Below, piece by piece: positions 16,073-24,814 of a stretch of 64,000 bases of DNA; positions within the stretch are counted from its first letter, which is position 1, and each line of letters opens with the position of its first letter. Origin of the DNA: Thermotoga maritima MSB8 (GTDB taxonomy: Bacteria > Thermotogota > Thermotogae > Thermotogales > Thermotogaceae); NCBI RefSeq assembly GCF_000008545.1, contig NC_000853.1, positions 1,688,465-1,752,464 of the forward strand, in the 5' to 3' direction. A program made the translations under genes and the position numbers. The notes under the pieces were generated by a model, which was not told the origin of the DNA, did not search any database, and was given only the letters and a program-made list of their open reading frames with translations.

Positions 16073-16850
16073 GGAAAAGATCGTGATGGTCACCGCGTAC
16101 GATGCTCCCAGCGCCAGAATCGCGAGAGATGCCGGCATAGATGTCATTCTCGTTGGAGACTCCCTTGGAAACAACGTTCTCGGGTACGAAAACACGATTC
16201 CCGTAACTATGGAAGAAATGCTGATACACGTGGCAGCCGTGAAAAGGGGAGCCCCAGACGCTTTCATAGTAGCAGACATGCCTTTCCTTTCCTACCAGAC
16301 TTCCGTGGAAAAAGCCGTGGAGAACGCTGGGAAGTTCTTGAAGGTCGGTGCGAATGCCGTGAAAATAGAGGGTGGAGAGGAATTCGGTGAACTCGTTCAA
16401 AAACTGGTCGAAAGCGGTATTCCGGTGATGGGCCACATAGGCCTCACACCTCAGTTCGTGAACCGTTTCGGTGGTTACAGAGTCCAAGGAAAGACGGAAA
16501 AAAACAGAGAATACCTCTTGAGGAGCGCCAGGGAGCTTGAAAAGAGGGGGGCTTTTGCTATCGTTCTGGAGCTCGTTGTTGAGGAAGTCGCTAAGGAGAT
16601 CACCGAAAGCGTCTCCATTCCAACCATTGGCATCGGTTCAGGCCGTTTCTGTGATGGTCAGGTTCTCGTCTGGCACGACCTTCTCGGTCTGAATCCGGAC
16701 TTCGCACCTCGCTTTTCCAAGAAATACGCGAATCTGTACGAAGTCATATTGAAAGCTCTGCAAGAGTTCAGAAGAGAGGTAAAAAAGGGTCTGTTCCCCA
16801 CCGAAGAACATTCATTCACAGATAAATCTAAAGGAGGTGTGTCTTCATGA
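16038..16850 (+). CDS. panB: 3-methyl-2-oxobutanoate hydroxymethyltransferase
   Basis: Transfers a hydroxymethyl group from methylene-tetrahydrofolate to 2-oxoisovalerate, giving ketopantoate, the first step of pantothenate synthesis. Motifs: VMVTAYDAPSARIARDAG, LVGDSLGNNVLGY, ADMPFLSYQ, KIEGG, MGHIGLTPQ, IGIGSG. 270 aa, standard. GTG start with GGGAGGTG 7 nt upstream, inside the end of the DUF2520 gene. 2-Oxoisovalerate is also a likely substrate of the oxidoreductase encoded at 45.4-48 kb. Confidence 0.95.
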   Translation: MNVEKLKKMKGKEKIVMVTAYDAPSARIARDAGIDVILVGDSLGNNVLGYENTIPVTMEEMLIHVAAVKRGAPDAFIVADMPFLSYQTSVEKAVENAGKFLKVGANAVKIEGGEEFGELVQKLVESGIPVMGHIGLTPQFVNRFGGYRVQGKTEKNREYLLRSARELEKRGAFAIVLELVVEEVAKEITESVSIPTIGIGSGRFCDGQVLVWHDLLGLNPDFAPRFSKKYANLYEVILKALQEFRREVKKGLFPTEEHSFTDKSKGGVSS

Positions 16851-18058
16851 AGAAGCTTCTGGTGTTCGTTCTGATGCTTGGAGCATTCGTCGGAATTTCA
16901 CAGCAGTTCAAAGACGTCCCCGTCAACCACTGGGCCTACGAAGCGGTAATGGAAATGTCGAAACTCGGTGTTCTCACTGGAATGCCGGATGGAACGTTCC
17001 AGGGTAACTCCTACCTCACCAGGTATCAGGCAGCGGTGGCGTTCTACAGACTCTACAACATACTCAAACAACCTTCTGCGGACGTTTCCGGACTGATAAA
17101 CAAAGTCTCTACTCTCGAGGATCTCGTCAGCACTGCCTTGATGAAGGTTCAGAACCTATCTGACAATTTTGGGGGAGTAACGTCCGATCTTGAAACTCTC
17201 AAGAACGATGTGGCGAACTTGAAAGCCACTCTCGTTGACCTCAAAAACCTCAGAGTCGAAGTCATGAGTCAGGTTCAGAGTCAGTCAGATGAACTCCAGA
17301 GCCTGGATGCTAAAGTGAACGAAGCGCTTTCGAAAATCGCCGCTCTCGAATCCAAACTTTCGGGGGACTTCGTGAACAAAGACTACGTCGACAGCAAGAT
17401 CGCCCAGACCGTCTCGAAACTGAGCGATCTCGAAGGAAGGCTCTCCGCCGTTGAGACGAAAACGGCGAACCTTGAGGCACTCGTGAGAAATTCCGAAGCT
17501 TCTCTCAAAGATTACGTGGAAAAAACTCTCAAATCCTACACAGATACTCTCGATCAGAAACTCTCCGAACTCTCTGCCAGTGTCGAGAAAAACAACACCG
17601 CCCTGTCTGGAGAGATAGGAAACCTCAAGGTGCTCGTCTCCAAACTCCAGAGCGACCTTGAAACTCAGCAGAAGACGGCAAGAGCTCTCGATGCTCGTGT
17701 GAGCGTTCTTGAAGGTCAGATCACGACCGTGAACAGCCGTGTTGAGAGTCTGGAAAAGAGAGTTTCTCAGGTGGAGTCGGCAGTTGACAAGGTGAACTCA
17801 CTCGAAAGAAGCATGGGAGCAGTCACAGCAAGAGTCACCAAAGTCGAAGAAGAAGTTAAGAATCTCAATCAGAGTAACGCAGAACTCTCCCAGAAAGTTG
17901 ACGAGGTCGTCTCTTCGAAACCATGGATGGAAGATGTAAACAGCGTGAGCGCCACCCTCAGCAAGAAGATCTCCGATGTTCAGACCATGGCCCTTGCGGG
18001 TGTCGCCATCGGAATCGTCGGTGTGATAATCGGTTTTGTGATGGGAAGCGGTAAGTGA
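16847..18058 (+). CDS. Outer membrane protein alpha (Omp-alpha), toga spacer protein
   Basis: 403 aa with the known Omp-alpha plan: signal peptide (MKKLLVFVLMLGAFVGIS), an S-layer homology domain (FKDVPVNHWAYEAV, then MPDGTFQGN and LTRYQAAVAFYRLY, residues about 22-80) binding the cell wall, a rod of some 280 residues with heptad repeats, and a C-terminal hydrophobic anchor (ALAGVAIGIVGVIIGFVMG) in the outer membrane. It holds the toga at a fixed distance from the cell body. A strong AAGGAGGTG precedes the ATG, which overlaps the panB stop by 4 nt; a terminator follows at once. Confidence 0.93.
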   Translation: MKKLLVFVLMLGAFVGISQQFKDVPVNHWAYEAVMEMSKLGVLTGMPDGTFQGNSYLTRYQAAVAFYRLYNILKQPSADVSGLINKVSTLEDLVSTALMKVQNLSDNFGGVTSDLETLKNDVANLKATLVDLKNLRVEVMSQVQSQSDELQSLDAKVNEALSKIAALESKLSGDFVNKDYVDSKIAQTVSKLSDLEGRLSAVETKTANLEALVRNSEASLKDYVEKTLKSYTDTLDQKLSELSASVEKNNTALSGEIGNLKVLVSKLQSDLETQQKTARALDARVSVLEGQITTVNSRVESLEKRVSQVESAVDKVNSLERSMGAVTARVTKVEEEVKNLNQSNAELSQKVDEVVSSKPWMEDVNSVSATLSKKISDVQTMALAGVAIGIVGVIIGFVMGSGK

Positions 18059-18074
18059 TCTTCTTTTTCAGGAA

Positions 18075-18104
18075 AGAAAAGGGGGCGCAAGCCCCCTTTT
18101 TTGT
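18075..18104 (+). terminator. Rho-independent terminator after omp-alpha
   Basis: GGGGGC-GCAA-GCCCCC stem with flanking A/T pairs and a run of six T, 16 nt beyond the stop codon. A classic intrinsic terminator that ends the panB-omp-alpha transcript. Confidence 0.93.
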
Positions 18105-18109
18105 TCGAG

Positions 18110-18118
18110 TGGTATAAT
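18110..18118 (+). promoter_or_regulatory. Extended -10 promoter of ruvB
   Basis: TGGTATAAT (TGn plus consensus -10) lies about 37 nt before the ruvB start. The expected -35 position falls inside the terminator stem, where no match exists, so this would be an extended -10 promoter. Confidence 0.6.
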
Positions 18119-18154
18119 TTTTTCGAGAAAAAGGAAATCAGAAGAGGTGGAAAG

Positions 18155-19159
18155 GTGAGTGAATTTCTCACACCTGAAAGGACCGTTTACGACTCTGGTG
18201 TACAGTTTCTAAGGCCCAAAAGCCTCGATGAATTCATTGGTCAGGAAAACGTGAAAAAGAAACTCTCCCTCGCTCTCGAAGCCGCGAAGATGAGGGGAGA
18301 AGTGCTCGATCATGTCCTCCTCGCAGGACCACCGGGACTCGGAAAGACGACCCTTGCACACATAATCGCCAGCGAACTCCAGACGAACATCCACGTTACG
18401 AGCGGACCGGTTCTTGTGAAACAGGGAGATATGGCCGCTATCCTCACAAGTCTGGAACGGGGAGACGTTCTTTTCATAGACGAAATACACCGATTGAACA
18501 AGGCAGTGGAAGAGCTTCTTTACTCTGCCATCGAAGACTTCCAGATAGACATCATGATCGGAAAGGGCCCGAGTGCAAAGTCCATTAGGATAGACATCCA
18601 GCCTTTTACGCTCGTTGGAGCCACGACGAGAAGTGGTCTTTTGAGTTCTCCTCTCAGAAGCAGGTTTGGTATCATCCTCGAACTGGACTTCTACACTGTG
18701 AAAGAACTGAAGGAAATCATAAAAAGAGCGGCCAGCTTGATGGACGTTGAGATAGAAGACGCAGCAGCAGAGATGATCGCGAAAAGATCGAGAGGCACAC
18801 CGAGGATCGCTATAAGACTCACGAAGAGAGTGAGGGACATGCTCACGGTGGTAAAGGCAGACAGAATCAATACCGATATCGTTTTGAAGACCATGGAAGT
18901 TCTGAACATAGACGACGAGGGACTTGATGAGTTCGACAGGAAGATCCTGAAGACGATCATAGAGATTTACAGGGGAGGCCCCGTCGGATTGAACGCCCTC
19001 GCCGCTTCACTCGGTGTAGAAGCGGACACCCTGAGCGAAGTTTATGAACCTTACCTCCTCCAGGCAGGATTCCTCGCCAGAACTCCCAGAGGAAGGATCG
19101 TCACTGAAAAGGCTTACAAACACCTGAAGTACGAAGTCCCGGAAAACCGTCTTTTCTGA
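18155..19159 (+). CDS. ruvB: Holliday junction branch migration ATPase RuvB
   Basis: AAA+ hexameric motor that drives branch migration with RuvA. Walker A GPPGLGKTT, Walker B FIDEIHRL, sensor 1 GATTRSG (with SPLRSRFG), then a winged-helix C-terminus (GPVGLNALAASLGVEADTL). The GTG at 18155 gives 334 aa, the known length in Thermotoga; preceded by GAAGAGGTGG. ruvA and ruvC are not in the window. Confidence 0.96.
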   Translation: MSEFLTPERTVYDSGVQFLRPKSLDEFIGQENVKKKLSLALEAAKMRGEVLDHVLLAGPPGLGKTTLAHIIASELQTNIHVTSGPVLVKQGDMAAILTSLERGDVLFIDEIHRLNKAVEELLYSAIEDFQIDIMIGKGPSAKSIRIDIQPFTLVGATTRSGLLSSPLRSRFGIILELDFYTVKELKEIIKRAASLMDVEIEDAAAEMIAKRSRGTPRIAIRLTKRVRDMLTVVKADRINTDIVLKTMEVLNIDDEGLDEFDRKILKTIIEIYRGGPVGLNALAASLGVEADTLSEVYEPYLLQAGFLARTPRGRIVTEKAYKHLKYEVPENRLF

Positions 19160-19170
19160 GGTGATCTCCC

Positions 19171-19860
19171 ATGGGATTGAAAGAAAACCTCGAAAGGGTT
19201 CTCAACAGAATGAAAAACGCTGCTCTTCGAGCAAACAGGGATCCATCCGAAGTGAGGCTCGTAGTTGCTTCAAAATACGCCAGCGTCCAGCAAATGGAAG
19301 AACTCGTGTTCCTTGGTATCAGAGAGTTCGGAGAAAACAGAGCGCAGGATCTCGTCAAAAAGAGCGAATATTTCAAGGGCAAACCCATCATCTGGCACTT
19401 CATTGGAAGAATACAGACGAACAAGGTGAAATACATCGTACCGAGATGTGAACTGATCCACTCCGTCTGGAGGGAAGAGGAGCTGAAAGAAATAGAAAAA
19501 AGGGCAGAAAAACTTGGGAAAATCCAGAAGATTCTCCTTGAGGTGAACGTCTTCAAAGAAGAAACGAAGGCCGGACTTCTGGTCGAAGAAGTGGAAGGGT
19601 TCTTGAAGCTCTGTCAGGAATTCCCACATGTCGAAGTTCTCGGTTTTATGACCATGGCTCCCTACGTTGGAGATCCCGAAGAAGTTCGGTGGGGTTTCAG
19701 AACTCTCAGAGAGCTAAGGGACGAGCTCGCCAGCAGGTTCAACGGGAACGTGAAACTCAAGGAGCTTTCCATGGGCATGAGCAACGATTTCGAAGTAGCG
19801 ATAGAAGAAGGAGCAACCATGGTGAGGATTGGAAGCGCCATATTCGAAGGAGGGAAGTGA
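19171..19860 (+). CDS. PLP homeostasis protein, YggS/PROSC family
   Basis: A 229-aa fold-type III PLP-binding barrel without a dehydrogenase-like second domain. PLP lysine in VVASKYAS (about residue 34), REFGENRAQD, HFIGRIQTNK, and the phosphate-binding end MSNDFEVAIEEGATMVRIGSAIF. The family buffers PLP and affects amino acid pools; it has no strong enzymatic activity. Followed without a gap by yggT, the usual bacterial pairing. Confidence 0.92.
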   Translation: MGLKENLERVLNRMKNAALRANRDPSEVRLVVASKYASVQQMEELVFLGIREFGENRAQDLVKKSEYFKGKPIIWHFIGRIQTNKVKYIVPRCELIHSVWREEELKEIEKRAEKLGKIQKILLEVNVFKEETKAGLLVEEVEGFLKLCQEFPHVEVLGFMTMAPYVGDPEEVRWGFRTLRELRDELASRFNGNVKLKELSMGMSNDFEVAIEEGATMVRIGSAIFEGGK

Positions 19861-20157
19861 ATGTTCGTGATAGCCAATCTGCTCAGATCGATCGCGGTGG
19901 TTCTGAGAACGTTCATATACGTGGAGATTGTGTCCATCGTTGTCTCTGCGATCTTCAGCTGGACTACACCTTACTATTATCACCCTGTAAGAAGGTTTTT
20001 CGATGCTTTATCTTCGATCGTTTTGAATCCCATTCGACGTGTTGTACCTCCAATAGGTTCTGTTGACATATCTCCTATGATAGCCATCTTCATTCTCATG
20101 TTCCTGGACGGTTTCCTTGTACAAACCCTCTTCGATCTGGCGGTGAGACTTTCATGA
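19861..20157 (+). CDS. YggT-family membrane protein
   Basis: 98 aa with two hydrophobic segments (about residues 8-33 and 70-92) and the conserved NPIRRVVPP between them, the mark of YggT. The role is not firmly known; it is often placed beside yggS and division genes. The ATG directly follows the yggS-like stop, and its end overlaps nadK by 4 nt. Confidence 0.88.
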   Translation: MFVIANLLRSIAVVLRTFIYVEIVSIVVSAIFSWTTPYYYHPVRRFFDALSSIVLNPIRRVVPPIGSVDISPMIAIFILMFLDGFLVQTLFDLAVRLS

Positions 20158-20930
20158 AAATCGCCATTCTCTACAGAGAAGAGCGGGAAAAAGAGGGAGA
20201 GTTCTTGAAAGAAAAGATTTCAAAAGAACACGAAGTAATCGAGTTCGGTGAAGCGAACGCTCCAGGAAGGGTTACGGCAGATTTGATAGTGGTGGTTGGA
20301 GGAGACGGAACCGTGCTCAAGGCAGCGAAAAAAGCGGCCGATGGAACACCGATGGTGGGCTTCAAGGCAGGCAGACTGGGGTTCCTCACATCCTACACCC
20401 TCGATGAGATAGATCGATTTCTCGAGGATCTCAGAAACTGGAACTTCCGGGAAGAAACAAGATGGTTCATACAGATCGAAAGTGAACTCGGAAACCATCT
20501 CGCCCTGAACGATGTCACCCTCGAACGTGACCTGAGTGGAAAGATGGTCGAAATAGAGGTCGAGGTGGAGCACCACTCTTCCATGTGGTTCTTCGCAGAC
20601 GGAGTGGTGATTTCCACACCGACAGGTTCCACGGCTTATTCTCTTTCCATAGGAGGTCCCATAATATTCCCGGAATGCGAGGTGCTGGAGATCTCTCCCA
20701 TTGCACCACAATTCTTTCTCACCCGAAGCGTTGTGATACCCTCGAATTTCAAAGTGGTGGTTGAATCCCAGAGAGATATAAACATGCTGGTGGATGGAGT
20801 CCTGACGGGAAAAACAAAACGAATCGAAGTAAAGAAATCCAGAAGATACGTTAGAATTCTGAGACCTCCTGAGTACGATTACGTGACGGTGATAAGAGAC
20901 AAACTCGGTTACGGGAGGCGTATCGAGTGA
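20154..20930 (+). CDS. nadK: NAD kinase
   Basis: Phosphorylates NAD to NADP with ATP or polyphosphate. Motifs: VVVGGDGTVLKAAKKA with the GGDGT catalytic motif (about residue 44), LALNDVTLERD, and TPTGSTAYSLSIGGPII. 258 aa, typical. It overlaps the upstream and downstream genes by 4 nt each. Confidence 0.95.
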   Translation: MKIAILYREEREKEGEFLKEKISKEHEVIEFGEANAPGRVTADLIVVVGGDGTVLKAAKKAADGTPMVGFKAGRLGFLTSYTLDEIDRFLEDLRNWNFREETRWFIQIESELGNHLALNDVTLERDLSGKMVEIEVEVEHHSSMWFFADGVVISTPTGSTAYSLSIGGPIIFPECEVLEISPIAPQFFLTRSVVIPSNFKVVVESQRDINMLVDGVLTGKTKRIEVKKSRRYVRILRPPEYDYVTVIRDKLGYGRRIE

Positions 20931-21634
20931 ATAGACTCTTAAACGAAAAGGTGGAAGAATTCAAGAAAGGCGTTCTCAAAGCGGGATGGTTCATAGAAAA
21001 GATGTTCAGAAACTCCATATCCTCACTTGTCGAAAGAAACGAGTCCCTCGCCAGGGAAGTGATCGCAGATGAAGAGGTTGTCGATCAGATGGAAGTGGAG
21101 ATTCAGGAAAAAGCAATGGAGGTGCTCGGCCTCTTTTCTCCCATAGGAAAGCCCCTTCTCACAGTAACAGCGGGTATAAGGGTGGCAGAGCTCATTGAAA
21201 ATATAGCCGACAAATGCCATGACATCGCAAAGAACGTCCTTGAACTCATGGAAGAACCTCCCTTGAAACCTCTCGAAGACATTCCAGCCATGGCGAATCA
21301 AACTTCAGAAATGTTGAAGTTCGCTCTCAGGATGTTCGCCGATGTGAACGTAGAAAAGTCTTTCGAAGTTTGCAGGATGGATTCGAAGGTTGATGACCTG
21401 TACGAGAAGGTGCGTGAAGAACTCTTGCTCTACATGATGGAGTCACCCAAATATGTGAAAAGGGCTCTTCTCCTCTTAGAAATAGCCGGCAACATAGAGA
21501 TCATAGCCGATTACGCCACCAACATCGTGGAAGTCTCCGTTTACATGGTTCAGGGAGAGGCCTACAAGTGCTACCACGATGAACTCCTTCTCTTCAAAAA
21601 ATCCGGAGGGGTGCTCTTTGAAAGTTCTGATTAA
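20927..21634 (+). CDS. PhoU-like phosphate signalling protein
   Basis: A 235-aa all-helical protein with two PhoU repeats: LAREVIADEEVVDQMEVEIQ and VCRMDSKVDDLYEKVREELL carry the E/DxxxD metal-binding motif. PhoU proteins repress phosphate uptake through the Pst transporter and its sensor kinase; the T. maritima relative is known to bind iron clusters. No pst or phoBR genes are near. GTG start overlapping the nadK stop. Its 3' end overlaps the start of the Lpt-like fusion gene by 17 nt. Confidence 0.88.
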   Translation: MNRLLNEKVEEFKKGVLKAGWFIEKMFRNSISSLVERNESLAREVIADEEVVDQMEVEIQEKAMEVLGLFSPIGKPLLTVTAGIRVAELIENIADKCHDIAKNVLELMEEPPLKPLEDIPAMANQTSEMLKFALRMFADVNVEKSFEVCRMDSKVDDLYEKVREELLLYMMESPKYVKRALLLLEIAGNIEIIADYATNIVEVSVYMVQGEAYKCYHDELLLFKKSGGVLFESSD

Positions 21635-24600
21635 GTATCTTCTGAAACTCTCCGTTGTCCCTTTCTTGATCGGTCTTGGTGGTTTCATCGTTTTCGTCAG
21701 TCTTGAGATTCTCTACCAGCTCTCCGATCTGATAGTGAGGCACAGGGTGGGAATCGAAAAACTCTTTCTCATGCTGTACTACTACCTTCCTTACTTCGTC
21801 GCAATGGGTGTTCCCGTTGGAGTACTCCTCGCCATCTTCTGGACGTTCTCACGACTCTCCGAAGAAAGAGAGCTCATGGCCATACAGGTTCACGGAATCT
21901 CCCAAAAGAATCTGATCGTTCCCTTTCTGATTCTTGGAGCCCTTCTCTCCATAGCCGTCTTCTTCCTCAGCGATCAAATCGTTCCCGAGTACCAATCAAA
22001 AGCAGAAGAAGCAATGTCGAAGTACGTTCTGAAAAAACCCGAGGTTTTTGTCGTTGAAAACGTCATCTCAAAGATAGGAGACGACCAGTATTTCTATGTG
22101 GAAAAATACGACGAAAGAACAAGCACGATGTGGAACGTGGTTATTTTCAGATACGGGCATGAAGAGACGATAGTCACCGCAAAAAGGGTGCAGAAAAAAG
22201 GTAACGACTGGTACCTCTTCGATGGAAATTACTACACCGTCGATAAAGATGGCTTCTTAAAACTCGACGTGCACTTTTCTGAGATGAAACTGGATATTAC
22301 AGAGGACATAGAAAAACTCCTTCGTGTGGGAAAGACACCGAAAGAGATGACGGGAAAAGAACTCAAGGAAAAGATAGAATTCTTCAAAAAAGTGGGAGTG
22401 AAACCTTCTCCCTGGGTCGTAGAACTTCACAGCAGATACGCGAACTCTCTGACGCCGATAGTAATAGTGCTCGTTGGAGTGCCGCTCTCTCTTCTCTTTC
22501 AGCTGAGAAGCAAATCCTGGGGTGTGATCTTCACCTTCGTGCTCGTTGTCCTTTATCAGGGAAGCGGGGCATGGCTCAGCGCCATGGGAAAGGAAAATCT
22601 CCTCAATCCTGTACTCGCACCGTGGATTCCAAACATCGTGTTCACGATCGTTGGAACGCTCCTGTTTATCCTTCTCGACACCTTTTTTGCCTACAGAATC
22701 ACGGAATTTCTCTCGAGACTGTTTTTCGTTGCCTTCATCTTCACCGTCTCTTCTCTTTTTTCATCACAGGTTGTCATAGTGTCCGATCGAATGGAGAAGT
22801 TTCCGGAGGAAATGGTCTTTCATGGAAGCGTTGAAATAGCGTACAAAGATATGACCGTCCAGGCGAGCGAAGCCACAATTCAGCTCACTGAAGAAGGAAA
22901 AGCGAAAAAACTCGAAGCTTCGGGTGGAGTGATATACAGAAAGGCCGACACGATCCTGATGGGTGAACATTTGATCTTCTATCTGGAAAATGAAAAAAGC
23001 GTTCTTACTCACATTCGGGGAAGCACTGTCCTCGAAATAGAAAAAGAAAAGAAAAAAATTTACCTGTCCGGTGAAGATCTCACCTCTGAAGGCTCGAGAA
23101 CGATCGTGGACATGGGTTCCATCTCCACCTGCTCGGAAACTCCGCCCCATTACAAGCTCAAGGCCAGGTACATAGAAATAAAAGAGAACGACTACCTCCT
23201 GGCAAAGGATGTGGTTTTCTATCTTCTGGAGATACCGCTGTTTTATCAACCTATCTTTTTCACTTCACTATCCGATAAACCGCAACCGTTCTCCGTTGAA
23301 GTGGGTGTGGGAAATAACCCGCATCTGAAAACCTCCTACAACGTGTCTTACCCCTCTGGGCTCCTGTATTTCTCAACCAAAAGTGTACTGAGTGGAGGCC
23401 TATCTAAGGAACTCAACTGGAACCACAAGATGGGAAGCTGGTCCCTCAATCTAGACTACAAAGAATCGACATCCCACAGCGTTCTGGTGAAGATCTTCGA
23501 CAGCAAAAATACCTTCCTTTTCTCACAGAAAAACGAAGAGAGAATCCATCAGTTCGAAAGAAAGGAGAAGATTCTGAACGGAAGCCTGAACGTGGTTCTC
23601 AGAAAAGAATCGGACGGCGAAGACAGTTACATACTCCCACGAGTAACTGTGAAAAAAGTGAGCGTCAAGACGGGTGTAGGAACTTTTTCTGTGGACAGTT
23701 TCAATCACGAAACCCGCATAGAAGATCAAGAAAAGAGGAACTCCGGGTCGGTGAGCCTTTCTTTTCGTTCTGTTCCCTTCTTGCTTTTTCAGTCCGTGAG
23801 CGTCAGTACCACTGGAAAGTACTTGTTTGAAAACCAAAACCTCGACGAACGAACGAGCTACCTCAAAACAGATTCCATATGGGATTTTCAGAACCTTTCC
23901 CTCGGGAAGTTTCTCGTACTGGATGATAAAATATACGCTGGCGTGTACAGATCGAACGAAGACGGCTACCGTGTTGGAAATCTGTTCACAACCACACTCA
24001 GAGTGCCTCTGGGGCCTTTTTCCTTCGAGAGTTACTACAAACTCTTCACGGTTTCCGGAGAAAACCTCAGAAAGTTTTCCCAGAATGAATCAAAAAACGA
24101 GGTGGATCTGAAAGTATCGTTCTCTTATGAAAATTTCAAATCTTCCTTAGAAACAACCTACGATTTCCTCGAAAAGGAGTTCTCGGATCCGTATCTCAAA
24201 ACCTCTTACTCGTTCAAAACAGGAGATATCACTCACACTGTGGACTCCACTACCCGGTTCGTTCTGGACGAGATCAGCAGAAGTTACACCACCTGGAACT
24301 TCCAGCAGAGAATGGGAGCTTTCCTGAACAGATTCTACTTCACCTACTACTACAGAGAACCACACGTTAAGTACGTCGAGGATCAGATGAGGATATACGG
24401 AAAGAATTTCCTTTTCATGGAAAACCCGCGAATAACCACGTACACAAAGCTGAGCGTTGATCCCTTTGAACTGGATGAATTCTGGATACGCGGGACGTTT
24501 AAAAAAGGAGAGTCCACCCACTCTTTGAAAATGAGTTATTCCAGTGACAACCTGGAATTTTCTTATCAGACAAAGAACGGTGATCCGGCGCTGGAAATAT

Positions 24601-24803
24601 CTTTTTCATTAAAGGACTGGAACGTGGAGAAGTTTTCTCTGTCTGTTGAAAAGGCTTTGCACTGTCTTGGAACGAAGATTTCAACTTCATTCGGCAGGAA
24701 TTTCACTCTTGAGAGTTTCTCCATTCTTTTCTTCATAAGAGATTTTCCGAACAGCGGTATCGGTTTCGACACGGAAGAAGGGATAGGGCTCAACGTTTTT
24801 TGA
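21618..24803 (+). CDS. LptF/LptG-type permease fused to an LptA/LptD-like beta-rich protein
   Basis: 1061 aa. Residues 1-360 are a YjgP/YjgQ (LptF/LptG) permease: three helices, a beta-rich periplasmic insert (about 125-245), three more helices (SLTPIVIVLVGVPLSLLFQL; WIPNIVFTIVGTLLFILLD). Residues 367-384 (RLFFVAFIFTVSSLFSSQ) look like a signal peptide. Then come an OstA/LptA-like part (VFHGSVEIAYKDMTVQASEA) and an LptD-like part (STCSETPPHYKLKA, then EIPLFYQPIFF), and about 500 residues of alternating beta strands ending in Phe, as in outer-membrane barrels. The TTG at 21618 has GGAGGGG about 7 nt upstream. Lpt proteins move LPS to the outer membrane, but Thermotoga is not known for canonical LPS, so the cargo is open. 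Confidence 0.85.
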   Translation: MKVLIKYLLKLSVVPFLIGLGGFIVFVSLEILYQLSDLIVRHRVGIEKLFLMLYYYLPYFVAMGVPVGVLLAIFWTFSRLSEERELMAIQVHGISQKNLIVPFLILGALLSIAVFFLSDQIVPEYQSKAEEAMSKYVLKKPEVFVVENVISKIGDDQYFYVEKYDERTSTMWNVVIFRYGHEETIVTAKRVQKKGNDWYLFDGNYYTVDKDGFLKLDVHFSEMKLDITEDIEKLLRVGKTPKEMTGKELKEKIEFFKKVGVKPSPWVVELHSRYANSLTPIVIVLVGVPLSLLFQLRSKSWGVIFTFVLVVLYQGSGAWLSAMGKENLLNPVLAPWIPNIVFTIVGTLLFILLDTFFAYRITEFLSRLFFVAFIFTVSSLFSSQVVIVSDRMEKFPEEMVFHGSVEIAYKDMTVQASEATIQLTEEGKAKKLEASGGVIYRKADTILMGEHLIFYLENEKSVLTHIRGSTVLEIEKEKKKIYLSGEDLTSEGSRTIVDMGSISTCSETPPHYKLKARYIEIKENDYLLAKDVVFYLLEIPLFYQPIFFTSLSDKPQPFSVEVGVGNNPHLKTSYNVSYPSGLLYFSTKSVLSGGLSKELNWNHKMGSWSLNLDYKESTSHSVLVKIFDSKNTFLFSQKNEERIHQFERKEKILNGSLNVVLRKESDGEDSYILPRVTVKKVSVKTGVGTFSVDSFNHETRIEDQEKRNSGSVSLSFRSVPFLLFQSVSVSTTGKYLFENQNLDERTSYLKTDSIWDFQNLSLGKFLVLDDKIYAGVYRSNEDGYRVGNLFTTTLRVPLGPFSFESYYKLFTVSGENLRKFSQNESKNEVDLKVSFSYENFKSSLETTYDFLEKEFSDPYLKTSYSFKTGDITHTVDSTTRFVLDEISRSYTTWNFQQRMGAFLNRFYFTYYYREPHVKYVEDQMRIYGKNFLFMENPRITTYTKLSVDPFELDEFWIRGTFKKGESTHSLKMSYSSDNLEFSYQTKNGDPALEISFSLKDWNVEKFSLSVEKALHCLGTKISTSFGRNFTLESFSILFFIRDFPNSGIGFDTEEGIGLNVF

Positions 24804-24814
24804 GAGGTGAGAAC

